Origin: Ischnura elegans
Taxonomy: Eukaryota; Arthropoda; Insecta; Odonata; Coenagrionidae
DNA length: 64,000 bases
Assembly (NCBI RefSeq): GCF_921293095.1
Contig: NC_060256.1
Coordinates: 89,187,851-89,251,850, forward strand
Direction of reading: 5' to 3'
The position numbers and the translations under genes are program-made. This document shows, in pieces, positions 22,424-32,942 of this stretch (the first letter of the stretch is position 1; each line of letters opens with the position of its first letter). The notes beneath the pieces were generated by a model. That model saw only the letters and a list, made by a program, of their open reading frames with translations, searched no databases and was not told the origin of the DNA.

Positions 22424-22870
22424 CTGCAAATGGAGATCTGGGAGTCGAAGCCGGCGACACAGCTGAGCTCCTATACTTCTTCGACAGGCTTTTTGATAGC
22501 ATAAATGGTGATTCCCTGAAGCCACCTGCTGGGAAGCCATTACGGTGTGCAGTGTCTCCTTCATCTCAGCATGTGCAATTTTGGGGTGAGGCTCAGAAAC
22601 TCCTGCAGTCAATGGAGTTAATTTATGGACAGAAAGAGAGTAGGACTCCCTCTTTAATTAATTGGGGTAGGACTAGGAAGTAATATTAAGGCCCTTTGGC
22701 AAACTTTACACAGCATTGGATTTAACAACCTTACCCCAAGGAATTTAAATCCAGATCCACCTGAAAATAAGTGTGGGAGCATTCGAAGCTATGGGTTTTG
22801 ATATAATGCTCGAACGTGCTTCCAAGTCGTGCTTCTGCTTCCACTTTGATTTCAATTTCATTGAAAGGTT
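22424..22870 (+). pseudogene. P-element/THAP9-like transposase C-terminal fragment
   Basis: After a splice-acceptor-like TTTTTCCAG the frame reads DTAELLYFFDRLFDSINGD, then KPLRCAVSPSSQHVQFW, matching the late part of P-type transposases (TAxFIxxxDxLFDxLNS and the following basic block). In another frame at about 22690-22840 the reading ALWQTLHSIGFNNLTPRNLN then PDPPENKCGSIRSYG matches the L-T-x-R-L-N-Q-D-P-L-E-N-x-F-G block of the family. At least one frameshift separates the parts. It starts only 170 bases outside the right end of the CAATTG-array element. Confidence 0.72.
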
Positions 22871-23144
22871 ATTTGTTTTCAATATATTTCATTTTTCATA
22901 AAATAGTGGTTTTCTATTATCATTTGTATCATGAGTATATCTGTGTTTCATTTAATTTAAATTTCTAATGTAAAACAAGTGGGTCATAGATGTAGTTCAC
23001 AAGTCCTACCCCAAGTAATTGTTTCATAGGATTACGATTAGTGATGTGCTGATTCTCAATACCATTGATTCCTATACTTGGTATCGGTATCGAGAATCAA
23101 TAACTTTAGGCATCGACACATTCCTTAGGATTATAAATTTTGAA
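22871..23144. other. Non-coding DNA with a GATACC-type hairpin
   Basis: TGATTCTCAATACC (about 23049) and GGTATCGAGAATCA (about 23086-23099) form an imperfect inverted repeat. No gene seen. Confidence 0.45.
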
Positions 23145-23439
23145 CATGGGTGGCCAACCTAATATCATTAATAAATCTATTTTTAGTGGTGGTACTAAAT
23201 TGAACCTAAAAACAGATCAATACAGAAGAATTAACTAATTTTAAAAAAACTTGTACAGATAATCAGTTATCTTTAAACATACACCTGTTACTGGTGAAAA
23301 TGATCGATAACCAATATAATTCACCAATTACTCATGGTAATTGACCAGTACTGACGGATTTTGCCAGTATTTATAATTAAATTTTTGTAATTAAATGGCT
23401 TACAACAGTTACATTTGTCATATAGGTTGGCCATCCCTG
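23145..23439. mobile_element. Probable 295-bp hAT-type MITE
   Basis: The ends CATGGGTGGCCAACCTA and TAGGTTGGCCATCCCTG are inverted repeats with two mismatches and have the CA..TG form of hAT ends. An 8-bp target duplication is not visible in the flanks. Confidence 0.5.
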
Positions 23440-24335
23440 GTTCACTTGGTGATTTATAATGTTAGGAGTTAGTATTGGTGCTGATAACACTGAAGCCTGC
23501 ATGTTGTGTTTTCACAACCACTTTGTGATGCTACTGTTATAAGCCTTCCTTCGAATGCTACTTACCTTATAAGTTTAACGTGTTATCAAAATACCACTTT
23601 GCAAAACTGAAATCTTCTTGTATTTAAATATCCATGCTTTGATGGCTTTCATGATAAGCCTAATTCAAAAGTATTTTTTATGAATGGTAATGAGTGTTAT
23701 GATGTGACTTTCCAACACTGAAACCTCCTTGTATTTAAACATCCATATGCTTTTATGGCCTTCCATAATTATAACTGACTTTAATACGTGATATTTTATG
23801 AGTGGTATTGTAATATGTAACTTTCCTAAAGAATGTTACTAAGTGTTACTTGTATTTGGTTTGGAAGTCTTATTCATATTAGCGCTTAAAGTCATGATGC
23901 GCTAGGATACAACTTAGTATTGTGCTTTATGGGTTGTATAATGAACTACTGTTATTCTTAAAATTTAACTCGATTTCATTGTACCGCATTTTAACTTTGC
24001 GTGTGTTACGACATGCTTTGGATGTTTGCTTTCATGTTTTTGTGGTTTATTTCTGATATCCTGCTTGTAACTACATGATATGTGATTTTTGAGCAATAAA
24101 ACAAGTACATGTTATTTTGTGTTCTCATTTTCCCTTTCGAAATACGCGGCAATTGAGGTATCCTATAAAGTAGGCATCTTGCACTACGAAAGGGGCGGGG
24201 CTAAATCGCTCTACTGCTGATAGTTCCCTTCCGCCCGCAGTGGCGCTACAAACGCTGGTCCCGTTTTTTAGTATTGAGTGTCCCATGTATGGCTTGCATC
24301 TACTTTGAGGAAGCGATAAATATAATTGATAAATT
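23440..24335. other. Unassigned DNA
   Basis: No recognised gene. Two diverged copies of a short phrase (CTGAAATCTTCTTGTATTTAAA near 23608 and CTGAAACCTCCTTGTATTTAAA near 23718) indicate a local duplication of about 110-bp period. Confidence 0.4.
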
Positions 24336-24976
24336 AATTTAGCATATCAATAATCTATGGCTACGATTTTTGGAAGTGTTTAGCTGGTGATGGTGGGATA
24401 TATTGAAATTTTTAAAAATCTTTTGTTTGTCAGATGATTGCGGAATCGATGTTTGTAACATATCCACTCAGTGACTAGGATTTGTGATAATTTTCTTTGA
24501 ATGACTTTCCTTTTGAAGGAATTCATTGTCAAGATATCCCCTCGGACTAAACCATCCAAACATTTGTTCATCCAGTTTCATTTCCTTCAGTTTAAATAGC
24601 AAATATTGCATGATCCGTTAACTGTTTTGCACAATCACGCGACGTGTGGCCTAGTGTTTATGACCTGGAATATTATTCTTTCAAGTCTTTACTATGTTAT
24701 TTCCTTTTGTGAATTTGTATCTTATAAATGGTAAGACATTCGATGAACCTAAAATCCCAGAATTAACAGTACAATACCACATTATTGGCATTATTTTGAA
24801 GATAAAGTCAATTTATTCTTCTTGGAATAGTTTTCTGCCAGCCTCTCGAAAATCTCAACGAATAGCAACTTCTTCGTAGGCTTTAATGAGACCTTATTAT
24901 TAGGGTTAAAAACCTAATGGAAATTTGGTTTTTAACCCTAATAAAATTTGTGTTTCATGGAAAATATAATTATGTG
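24336..24976 (+). repeat. Dispersed repeat, copy 2, with an inserted hairpin
   Basis: Same orientation as 9975-10580. Near its end it gains a hairpin absent from copy 1: TTAGGGTTAAAAACC (24900-24914) and its exact complement (24927-24941) with a 12-base loop. This looks like a local inverted duplication. Confidence 0.8.
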
Positions 24977-26285
24977 AAGTTTCATTAATTTTATTATCAG
25001 AGGCTTATGTTTAGGTATCTGTATAAAATTTAAACATCAATATGAGACTATCATTCTTTCCTTGATTTGTGGACGACATTTGTCCTTTGATACTCACTGA
25101 AGATTGCCATACTGTCAAAAAAATGTGTTGTCCTATGTTTCTTAGATTTCCTCCCTCATGAACCGTAATGCTACGAGAATCTTAAAATATAAAACATTTA
25201 ATAGCGGATAATTCAAGCTACCTACAGCTTTTCGAAACAAGTAAGAAATATGCTAGCAAATGTAGTGCAGAAAGCAAATAAAACCCCGTTCCTCTGTTCA
25301 CTTTAACAGAGCATCCATTAAACATGTGTATATCTAATTTTTTCACTACAAGCGAACTTTTAGTTCATCCACTATATCTACTTACGAATTAAGTAACAAC
25401 TTCTTTTGACGTGCGGAAATATTTAATGAAAATATCATCATCGTATTCGAATGGATTAACACGTATCCCGTATACTCCTTTCCAGATGAAATTGGCGTCT
25501 TTATTTTATATATCTAGCCAATGCCCGTTGAATTCGTGTATGTGCTACTCCGCAATATTAATATATTTCTTGAACCAATAGCTATAGCTTGCTTGAATAT
25601 ACTCCCCCCTTTAATTTTACCATGGGCATTTTTGAAAAAAAAAGTGGGGACCATATTCAGATAAATACAGTTTGCTCTCCATCCACTTAAACTTCCTCCT
25701 TTAAATTTTCTAGTTTCTTTTCCTCCTTTACCATATTCAGCTCTTCTGCATTAGTCTTCCTTTATACCCAGCTTACGTAACATTTTTCTTTATCTCCACA
25801 ATTCACTCTAGTGTAGTCATAATCTTAAAGCAGAGACCAATTGTTCAGAAATATTATCCTCCATTTGAATGCTTTTTCCAATCTCTTCTTCGAGACCTCC
25901 TCTTAGCTGTCTGGCAAGGATGGATCAAAGATTTTATTCTAGATGATGCACTAGGGTCTAACAGTCTTCTCATATTTGGGATCAAAATTTATGTGCAACA
26001 ATTGCTCTATGGAAAATGTTGTTTATTACAATATATAAATTACTAACATAATAATATTTTTCTTTTTTCTCAAAATCTTTTCTTTTTTAAGAAGAAGAAA
26101 CGTTAAAAGAAAAGTTTGTAAAATGTATGCAACCTAAAATGGACAGTTTTCCTAATTTTGAAACCTTAAGAATGTTAAACACAATACTAATAAGACTGTA
26201 GCGTCCTGTCTTATGTAATCTGCTTGTTACCTACAAGAGATGATTTCTTGCTACAATGAAATGTTTATATACTTCATTATTACAG
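24977..26285. other. Unassigned DNA upstream of a candidate terminal exon
   Basis: AT-rich, no convincing genes. About 25590-25671 is the end of a CCGTAT-type MITE, described separately. Confidence 0.35.
25590..25671. mobile_element. Fragment of the CCGTAT-ended MITE family
   Basis: The sequence runs GAATATACTCCCCCC..., TTTACCATGGGCATTTTTGA..., GTGGGGACCATATTCAG, then ATAAATACAG. It matches the short outer element at 57630-59466, with GAATATAGTCCCC and TTTACCATTGGCATTTTTGG. The left terminus is lost. Confidence 0.65.
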
Positions 26286-26395
26286 GAGCAGTGCAGGAGA
26301 GCAAGACAGCCCCTGAAAAGGATGTGGAGGTTGCCATCCAAAGCTGGCTAAGGCACGCCAAGGAGAGGTTACAGGGGAAGAAGAAAGTTAAATAA
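26286..26395 (+). CDS. Candidate terminal coding exon of an unknown host gene
   Basis: Acceptor TTCATTATTACAG|GAGCAG, then an open frame whose first two bases complete a codon: AVQESKTAPEKDVEV and AIQSWLRHAKERLQGKKK, ending in TAA at 26393-26395. The amphipathic, lysine-rich helical tail, clean stop and a poly(A) signal 42 bases later look like the end of a real small protein. I do not recognise it. Partner exons may be those at 11.5-11.9 kb, which would give an intron of more than 14 kb filled with transposons. Confidence 0.45.
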
Positions 26396-26436
26396 ATCGT
26401 ATGTAGGTTCTGGCATTGTACTGTTTTAAGAAGCCA

Positions 26437-26442
26437 AATAAA
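26437..26442 (+). terminator. Poly(A) signal AATAAA
   Basis: AATAAA 42 bases after the candidate stop codon, followed by a TG-containing stretch. Consistent with transcript end for the candidate exon. Confidence 0.5.
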
Positions 26443-26539
26443 TATTGTGCATGAAATTGATGCCTTATTTATTTAAATTCTTGTCTGGACCTATTATTTA
26501 TTAGTATCGAACAAAATGCAATCCTAACCTAAACGTGTC

Positions 26540-26711
26540 CTGAAGGTGTCCAGAGCGGACAATTTCAGGTCGTCCATAGGCCACCTTTTTTACTGACATG
26601 CGGACTTGCAGCGGACATCATTTGGTATGAATTCGGCTGTCCGTAGGATGTCCATAGGCCACTTGGCGGACAATCACCGGATGTCCGAAAGGTGTCCATG
26701 TGCTGTGTGGG
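26540..26711. mobile_element. CCCACA-ended element with GGACAT words (one end visible)
   Basis: The right end GGTGTCCATGTGCTGTGTGGG (complement CCCACACAGCACATGGACAC) resembles the ends of 34183-34347. The body repeats GTCCATAGGCCAC, GGACAT and GGTGTCC in both orientations. The left end lacks a clear CCC terminus, so the copy may be truncated. Confidence 0.55.
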
Positions 26712-26922
26712 TATATAATCGACGACACTACGTAAATTTCTTCTATAACTCCATAGGCGAGCAATGCTATTTTGTATGGCCCGAGTTATGACCGCCTCTT
26801 AGGCAGGCCATAGTATTACGGCCTTTAGGTCATATACCCTGACAAAAATAAACTCCACCATGGTGGGTACAGGAAGGGTTGCATCCTTCATGGTGGGTAG
26901 TTACCCTTGCACAACCCACGCC

Positions 26923-27440
26923 CTACCCACCATTAAGGGTAAGGGAAGGAGAGAAAAATCCTTCGTGTACCCTTCCTTGGAACTCCTTCCCTTACCATCC
27001 ATGCACCCATCCTCTACCCACCATTAAGGGTAAGGGAAGGAGAGAAAAATCCTTCGTGTACCCTTCCTTGGAACTCCTTCCCTTACCATTCGTGTACCCT
27101 TCCTCTACCCACCATTAAGGGTAAGGGAAGGAGAGAAAAATCCTTCGTGTACCCTTCCTTGGAACTCCTTCCCTTACCATCCGTCAACCCTTCCCCTACC
27201 CACCATTAAGGGTAAGGGAAGGAGAGAAAAATCCTTCGTGTACCCTTCCTTGGAACTCCTTCCCTTACCATCCATGTACCCTTCCTCTACCCACCATTAA
27301 GGGTAAGGGAAGGAGAGAAAAATCCTTCGTGTACCCTTCCTTGGAACTCCTTCCCTTACCATCCGTCAACCCTTCCTCTACCCACCATTAAGGGTAAGGG
27401 AAGGAGAGAAAAATCCTTCGTTTACCCTTCCTTAGGACTT
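26923..27440 (+). repeat. 91-bp minisatellite, about six units
   Basis: Units beginning CTACCCACCATTAAGGGTAA recur at 26923, 27014, 27105, 27196, 27287 and 27378, exactly 91 bases apart and nearly identical. Each unit contains a palindrome-like pair of opposed GGGTAAGGGAAGG / CCTTCCCTTACC words. Confidence 0.95.
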
Positions 27441-27611
27441 AGCATTTATAAGTGAAGAAAACATATCCTGAAAGAGTCTCCTTAGCTACTTTCACCTGCT
27501 AAAGAGTATTGAGTTCCTTACAAGAACGTAAGCAGTCTTTGAAAGCAAAGATAGACAGGCTACACAACTAATCTTTAAAATTTCCTTAAGGAAAACAATA
27601 ATATACATATT

Positions 27612-27886
27612 CAGTGGCGTATCCAGGGGTGGGGTCCCGAGGGTTCGGACCCTCCGCCCCCCCGAAGTATAAAAACACAATCATTTTCCTTCATAATAGA
27701 AATCAAAATATTGAAAAATAATGAATTTAAAAAATATTTCTTTGACTATTGAAGTTTTTTCGATTATGAAAAGTGTTTGAATTTGTTGAATTCCAATACT
27801 TACTATCCTGTTTTTCAAAACTTTTCCCACCTGGTTTTGGACCCCCCCCCCCCCCCTCCCAAATGAAATTCCTGACTACGACACTG
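27612..27886. mobile_element. hAT-type MITE, CAGTGGCGTA ends
   Basis: It starts CAGTGGCGTATCCAGG and ends TTCCTGACTACGACACTG, the CAGTG..CACTG form of hAT ends, with poly-G/C-rich zones just inside both. Flanking octamers TACATATT and TACACAAT match at six of eight positions, a decayed target duplication. It is nested in the CCCTGA element. Confidence 0.65.
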
Positions 27887-28170
27887 TACACAATAGTTTC
27901 TGTAATTGTGTGAAAAAAGCTCATTTAGAAGTTCTTCCATTCACGTTTTAGGATGTAACCTATTTGTGTGGCTGACAATGAGACATCGCTAGAGTGATGT
28001 TCAGTATTATAATACTGCTAATTATATTCTAATTAGAATGCCGATCTTATTTTCTGAAACGAAATAGGTGTGGTAGAAAAAAATCACAGCTTTCTTCCAC
28101 ATAGGGCCGGGTGCGATTCTCATCTTAAGATTTTGTAGTATAAGTTCCGTTGAGAAACTTCACCTGTCAA

Positions 28171-28260
28171 GTACCTCGATAGCCAAGGTTGTTAAATCTC
28201 TAGTTCGTGATCCTGTAATATGTTGGTCCTGGGTTCAAGACCACGTGAAGGCTAAATTTT
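28171..28260 (+). ncRNA. tRNA-derived SINE head or tRNA-like sequence
   Basis: An A-box-like GATAGCCAAGGTTGTTAA (28179-28196) and a B box GGGTTCAAGACC (28231-28242) lie about 45 bases apart, as in RNA polymerase III promoters. The arms do not fold into a full tRNA by eye and an AT-rich tail follows. Most likely a SINE nested in the CCCTGA element. Confidence 0.5.
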
Positions 28261-28579
28261 TTTATGCCCTATAACTTTAGAAATCACTGTTGCAACTCAT
28301 CCCCATTCGTTTAATTTAGTTTATTAGCGATTTTTTAAAATTTTATGTTCATTTATGGATTTTTAGTTTTTATTTTATCCTACCCTTCCTGTACCCTTCA
28401 TTGAGGCTGGCCAAACCCTTCCCGTACCCTCCAGGAAGGAGAGGGCGTACCCACCAATGTTCTAAAATACCCTTCGTGTACCCTTGCTGAAGGGTACAGG
28501 AAGGCTACACCTATCCTCCCTGTACCCTCAATGGAGGGTAAACCTCTCCTTAATGGAGGAGTTTATTTTTATCAGGGTA

Positions 28580-29290
28580 GCTACCTCCTGACTTATGGCC
28601 TTACGCTCAGAGTAGAATCGCTCGAAGGCATATGTATGTCTCAAGGCCATAGTTTGGTCGATTTCGACGTATGGCCCGGCCATACGATTAGTGGAATAAC
28701 CCTGCTGGAATTGCAATGGTAAAATTTGCACACGGAACGCAAGAGGAATTTGCTCTCAAGTGGCACTGAATGGCACAAATTCCAGGAATACATTAATGCA
28801 GACGGATGGATGGTCACTGGGAAATATCTCTGTAAAGGTTCCCTTATGGAGTTGGAAAAGAGGGGTATTCATTTCTAGGAATTCATTATCCTATGCCCGA
28901 ATCGTCAACTCCCGAACCCATGAAGTACCATTTACTATTAACGTATTTCTCCGAATAAATTCCCCATCTGAATTAATCTCTACTGATTTATTGCCTCAGT
29001 ATGACCTGGAAATATGGTGCGGTCTTTATATAATGTACTCTGTGTCACCCTAAAAGATATATCACCCTATATATATACATACTTGATTGCTCAAATAGAC
29101 TAACAAGGGGTTTGTCAGAAAACCAGGTCTCAGAATTCAATCAAATTTCATAGCCGATGGGGAGCTGTCCTCCAATCACCCCCATATGGGGTTACATAGC
29201 CAATAGCTTGAACAAAAACCAAAATTATACATTTATACGTCAAATAAATTCTCCTATAAAAGTCTTCTCAGCCATGTCATGCTGATGACC
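28580..29290. other. Palindrome-word-rich non-coding DNA
   Basis: 28580-28690 repeats TATGGCC/GGCCATA words, matching a similar set left of the CCCTGA element (26776-26830), so a GGCCATA-word element may have been split by it. 28690-29000 has several GGAATT/AATTCC words. No gene recognised; small frames here are stop-free stretches only. Confidence 0.45.
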
Positions 29291-29293
29291 TAG

Positions 29294-29823
29294 AATTGAA
29301 TAATAATAATAATTTTTTGTCCAAAGATCTACAAGGAGATATAAGACACGTCAAAAAAAAGGGGGAAGGAGATTCATGCAATTCAAGGATATTCACTCAA
29401 TACACAAGAAACATATAGTTGAAATATTATGTACAAGTATGTATTTTCACATATAATATATTTTCAAAACATGAAAATGAAGCACTAGAATGTGGAGTCT
29501 GTCAGGTATTCCACCACAGAATAATAGTTCTTTTCAAGTAGGTATTCCTTCAACTTTCTTTTTATGGATACCAATGACTCACATTGATTTTTTGAATGGT
29601 GTGGGAGTTTATTATATGTTCAGAGTCCCATTTCTCTTGGACCTAATTTAGTTCTATTTGTCCTCACTGTATTATAGTGAAGGCTTTGCCTATTTTTTTG
29701 TTTCATAATTATGAAAACTTGAGTTAATTTCAAACATGTCCAGATTTTTATGCGTAAATAGTAGCAGAGATAATAAATAGACACATGGTAAAGAGAGGAT
29801 CTTAAAGTTTTAAAGATGCTCAC
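29294..29823 (-). pseudogene. 3' fragment of a LINE reverse transcriptase gene
   Basis: Minus-strand readings include MSIFKTLRSSLYHVSIYYL, then QKNRQSLHYNTVRTNRTKLG, and in a shifted frame SIKRKLKEYLLEKNYYSVVE. The order (YNTR block, then KxKLKEYLLExxYYSVxE) is that of the extreme C-terminus of CR1/jockey-type ORF2 proteins. An ATT-repeat tail ends the fragment near 29300. It is frameshifted and severely 5'-truncated. Confidence 0.6.
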
Positions 29824-29859
29824 ATGTGGAATTTCTTTTTCATAATATCATTCTATGCA

Positions 29860-30047
29860 CTTCCGCTATATTCCGCGTACCCTGGCGGCAGCGGCAGGGA
29901 CCTCAGGATCCCAGGGCAACGACTTCAGCCAGGTGGCTGACCTCGGTGACAGCGCTCGAAACGAAGGGCTCCGCCACATTCGTTATCTCCACAATTTTCA
30001 GCAAAAATTTTACAATCAAACATCTTAACCACTGGGCTACGGCTCAC
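29860..30047 (-). ncRNA. Probable tRNA-derived SINE
   Basis: On the minus strand GAGCCGTAGCCCAGTGGTTA (about 30046-30027) fits a Pol III A box (TAGCCCAGTGG) at the start of a tRNA-like head. A weaker B-box-like GTTTCGAGCGC lies about 65 bases downstream, further than in a normal tRNA. A GC-rich body follows. The A box is strong, the B box weak. Confidence 0.45.
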
Positions 30048-31820
30048 AGACACTCAGAGAGAAGGCTCTAACTTGGGTACACATTTCACCATTACACGTT
30101 TAACTGCATTTTTTGTTTAAACTACCTATTGGTATAATAAAAAAACCCACATGGGAAGTGATCCAAAGACGGCTGCTTATGAACTTTAACAACACAAAGT
30201 GTGATCGAATTCCGAGTCCCGGTTTTCGGACACTCCCCTTGTTAGCCTAGATTCGAAGACTCAAAGGCTAGCAGTGATGAAAATGAATGAGAAACAGCCC
30301 ATAAAAATTATGCCCGTGGTCCAAAAGAGTGAATATCACTGCCTGAAATATAACCAGGGGCGGTGTGGGGTGATGTGGGCACTCGGTTGAGGCTAATGAT
30401 GGATTCGGGAATCCTCCCACCTAACATTTCATGAAATTTCATGCACTGAAATGGATTTTGACGCTATCAACTGTCTCATAACATTTGTGGTGCAGGAGGG
30501 TTTTTTAAATGCATTGTATGCTGACTGCTGCATTCCCCCAAAATTTCTTTTGCCACCTGAAAATCTTGCACTTTGATAATTTATCTCACCATAAGGATCG
30601 CTAAAGGGCTTAACTCTACCAGACAATCCGTCGTGGGACAGAGGCGCCTTCTGCACAGGGGGTCTCTTCTGCACTGGCACCGTAAGTCGTGAACACTTCC
30701 AGCCCACAGGTTAAATAACATATTAAAGTTCATAAAAATAGGAAAGTGGTAAGTAAAAATACTTTGAAAAGTGAGAACTTCAAAGTTTATAAAATTCAAT
30801 AATATGTTATGGTTCTTTTTTTATTTGGTGAACTTGTTCTTAGAAACTGTTCTGACATCTAAAAAACTTCTGAGATAAACCTGTTCAAAGAGCCCTTTGA
30901 AAAAATCATCAGGTTCTCTTTTACATTCGGATGCCATTACTTTATTTAATATTTATATAATCTTTTTGAATGGAGTATGCATAGAGTTCAAAGTGACCAA
31001 TGAAAATGTAGGACTTAAAAAAAACTGGTTCAAGTAATCCGAGAATTGTTTTATTTTACCTTTTATATAAACTTCAGGTTAGACGCGAGCTTTGCGTGGA
31101 CCCCTTGAAGATCAGGACCCTTGGCAAATGCCGACCTGGTCAGTCCACCACTGAATACACCGGTCTCTTAACCTCATGTTTTTGCAGAACATGTGCAGAG
31201 TTTTAATTGTGGGACACCTGTAAATTGGCCCAAGCACCTCTCATCCATGAAACCAAGAATGCCACTTTCAAACTGACATTTCAAAACACCTCATATTTGA
31301 GTTGGTACATTTAATTGTATTTATATAGAGAAAACGATATTTCTGAATTACATATAGCTTTTTAAAATGAAATTTTACCTATTCTTTGAGATTTTAAATT
31401 GCCGAAAGGTAGACATCAATTTCTGTGGTGTAGAAAATTTCATCAATATCGAATATCACCAAAAATTTAAAGTGAAGAAATGTTTGTATTGTTCCTCTGG
31501 CTTAAAATAAACCAAAAAAATGAAAATTACCCGGCAACGAAAATCCCTTTTCTTCTGAGTGGTTGAAAATGAGTACGTAGTTATTCGAAGAATGGAATTT
31601 GACAACAAGTCGAGGGGCTGTTATGATGAGGTGCGCAAGAGTCATGGCCTCCTATCAAGAGTGAATTCCCCACGGAGTTGAGTACGAAGTCGCCTGAAGC
31701 CCTCATTTCAATTGCGGAAAGCATTTTCGTGAATCGCACCATCATAATAATCATTGTGATGGTCAAATTCCCTTTCTCGACGAGCAAGATACTTCTTTTA
31801 GACCGTACCGAAGAAAAAGA
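30048..31820. other. Unassigned DNA with possible hAT-derived pieces
   Basis: A minus-strand frame at 30707-30429 (containing KPFSDPYGEINYQSARFSGG) has no relative I can name. A hAT-like terminus, complement CAGTGGTGGACTGACCAGG, lies at about 31130-31148, but its partner end is not visible. The rest is AT-rich non-coding DNA. Confidence 0.35.
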
Positions 31821-32870
31821 CCCACACAGAAAATAAACATCTATTAGATATCTACAGATAGATAAATAGTTATCTAATAGACATCTATCGTAGATGTCTA
31901 TTAGATATATTGTCAAAATAGCAGCCCCTCTAATAGATATCTACTGTAGATGTCTATCAGATTTCTACTGTAGATTTCTATTAGATATATACTAATTGTT
32001 TTATACTTATCTATATATCTATAAAAAAAATTTGTCATGCCTATGCTTGATGCAATTAACATTATTGAAAAACTTGTCGCCGTATGATCAAAATGAAAAC
32101 TACAAAAAAAAAAAAAATGCCGAGATATGGCATTGAATCTGTGCTCCTCATGTCACAGCCAAATGAGCTCACCATTACACCGACAGATCCTGATGTAATT
32201 GAGGCGCTATTTTGGGATTATGTAACGATTGTTAAAAATACCGCTCGGAAATCAAATAATTACAGCCAAACTAAGGCCCATTCAATGGAACCACCATCAG
32301 TTCAGAGACGTGTTCGCCATTCCGAATGCCATGAAAAATACAAGATTGAAAAAGGCGGAGCAAGGAACGTGGTCTCCCCTTGTCAGTTAGGGGAAGAACA
32401 ATCTTATATAATTATAATGATTGTGATTATTAGTACTAATCACCTTAATTCTAATAGGAGGAACGGCAGCAAAGGGAATGGCAGCTAGGGAGAACGGATG
32501 ATTGCTGACGTCATGCAGTTGGCATCGTTCGACGCGTGGCATAATTTTTTAAGTCCGCAATCGCTCGAGTAAGAAAACACAAAAAATTTGTCCCTTAATC
32601 AAGTGTTAAATCACTTCCATAGCTCATGATTCACGTCTTAAAAGACTTTCGGAGATGCATCCAAAATCACATCTAATGGATGTCTCGCAGAGATATATCT
32701 AATAGATGTCTAATAGAGATGCCTATTAGAGATGCCTATTAGAGATGCCTATTAGACATCTATTATAGTTCTATTATAGATGCCTATTAGATATCTAATA
32801 GGTACACATCTATTTATAGATGAAAATAGGCAATATATAGATATCTATAGATATCTATTTTCCGTTTGGG
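31821..32870. mobile_element. CCCACA-ended element with ATCTATAGAT words, GA duplication
   Basis: CCCACACAGAAAATAAACATC (31821) and GATATCTATTTTCCGTTTGGG (to 32870) are inverted ends with several mismatches, and GA flanks both (31819-31820, 32871-32872). Both subterminal zones (31845-32030 and 32655-32860) are dense in ATCTATTAGAT, TAGATATCTA, AGACATCTAT and TCTAATAGATGTC words. The core (32040-32640) is unique. A 134-codon frame in it (32084-32488) matches nothing known. Confidence 0.78.
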
Positions 32871-32942
32871 GACCCAACCCCCAAACTCAGTGGGTTTGTT
32901 ATTCTCCGATGCGGAGGCCTGGTTCAGCGGCCTTGCAATTAT

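Larger units (their letters stand above)
26837..28577. mobile_element. CCCTGA-ended element with GGGTAC / GGGTAAGGG words, TA duplication
   Basis: CCCTGACAAAAATAAACTCC (26837) and GGAGTTTATTTTTATCAGGG (to 28577) are inverted ends with one mismatch, flanked by TA on both sides (26835-26836, 28578-28579). Subterminal zones repeat TACCCTTCC / GGAAGGGTA and GGGTACAGGAAGG words in both orientations (26870-27440 and 28380-28555). The left zone has been amplified into a 91-bp minisatellite. A hAT MITE and a tRNA-derived SINE are nested inside. No transposase seen. Confidence 0.8.

Noticed and set aside
26879-27118. Proline-rich 79-codon frame
   Set aside because: It is a read-through of the 91-bp minisatellite.
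32084-32488. 134-codon plus-strand frame in the core of the ATCTATAGAT element
   Set aside because: Begins in a poly-A run, has no family resemblance and no conserved motif; not accepted as a transposase.
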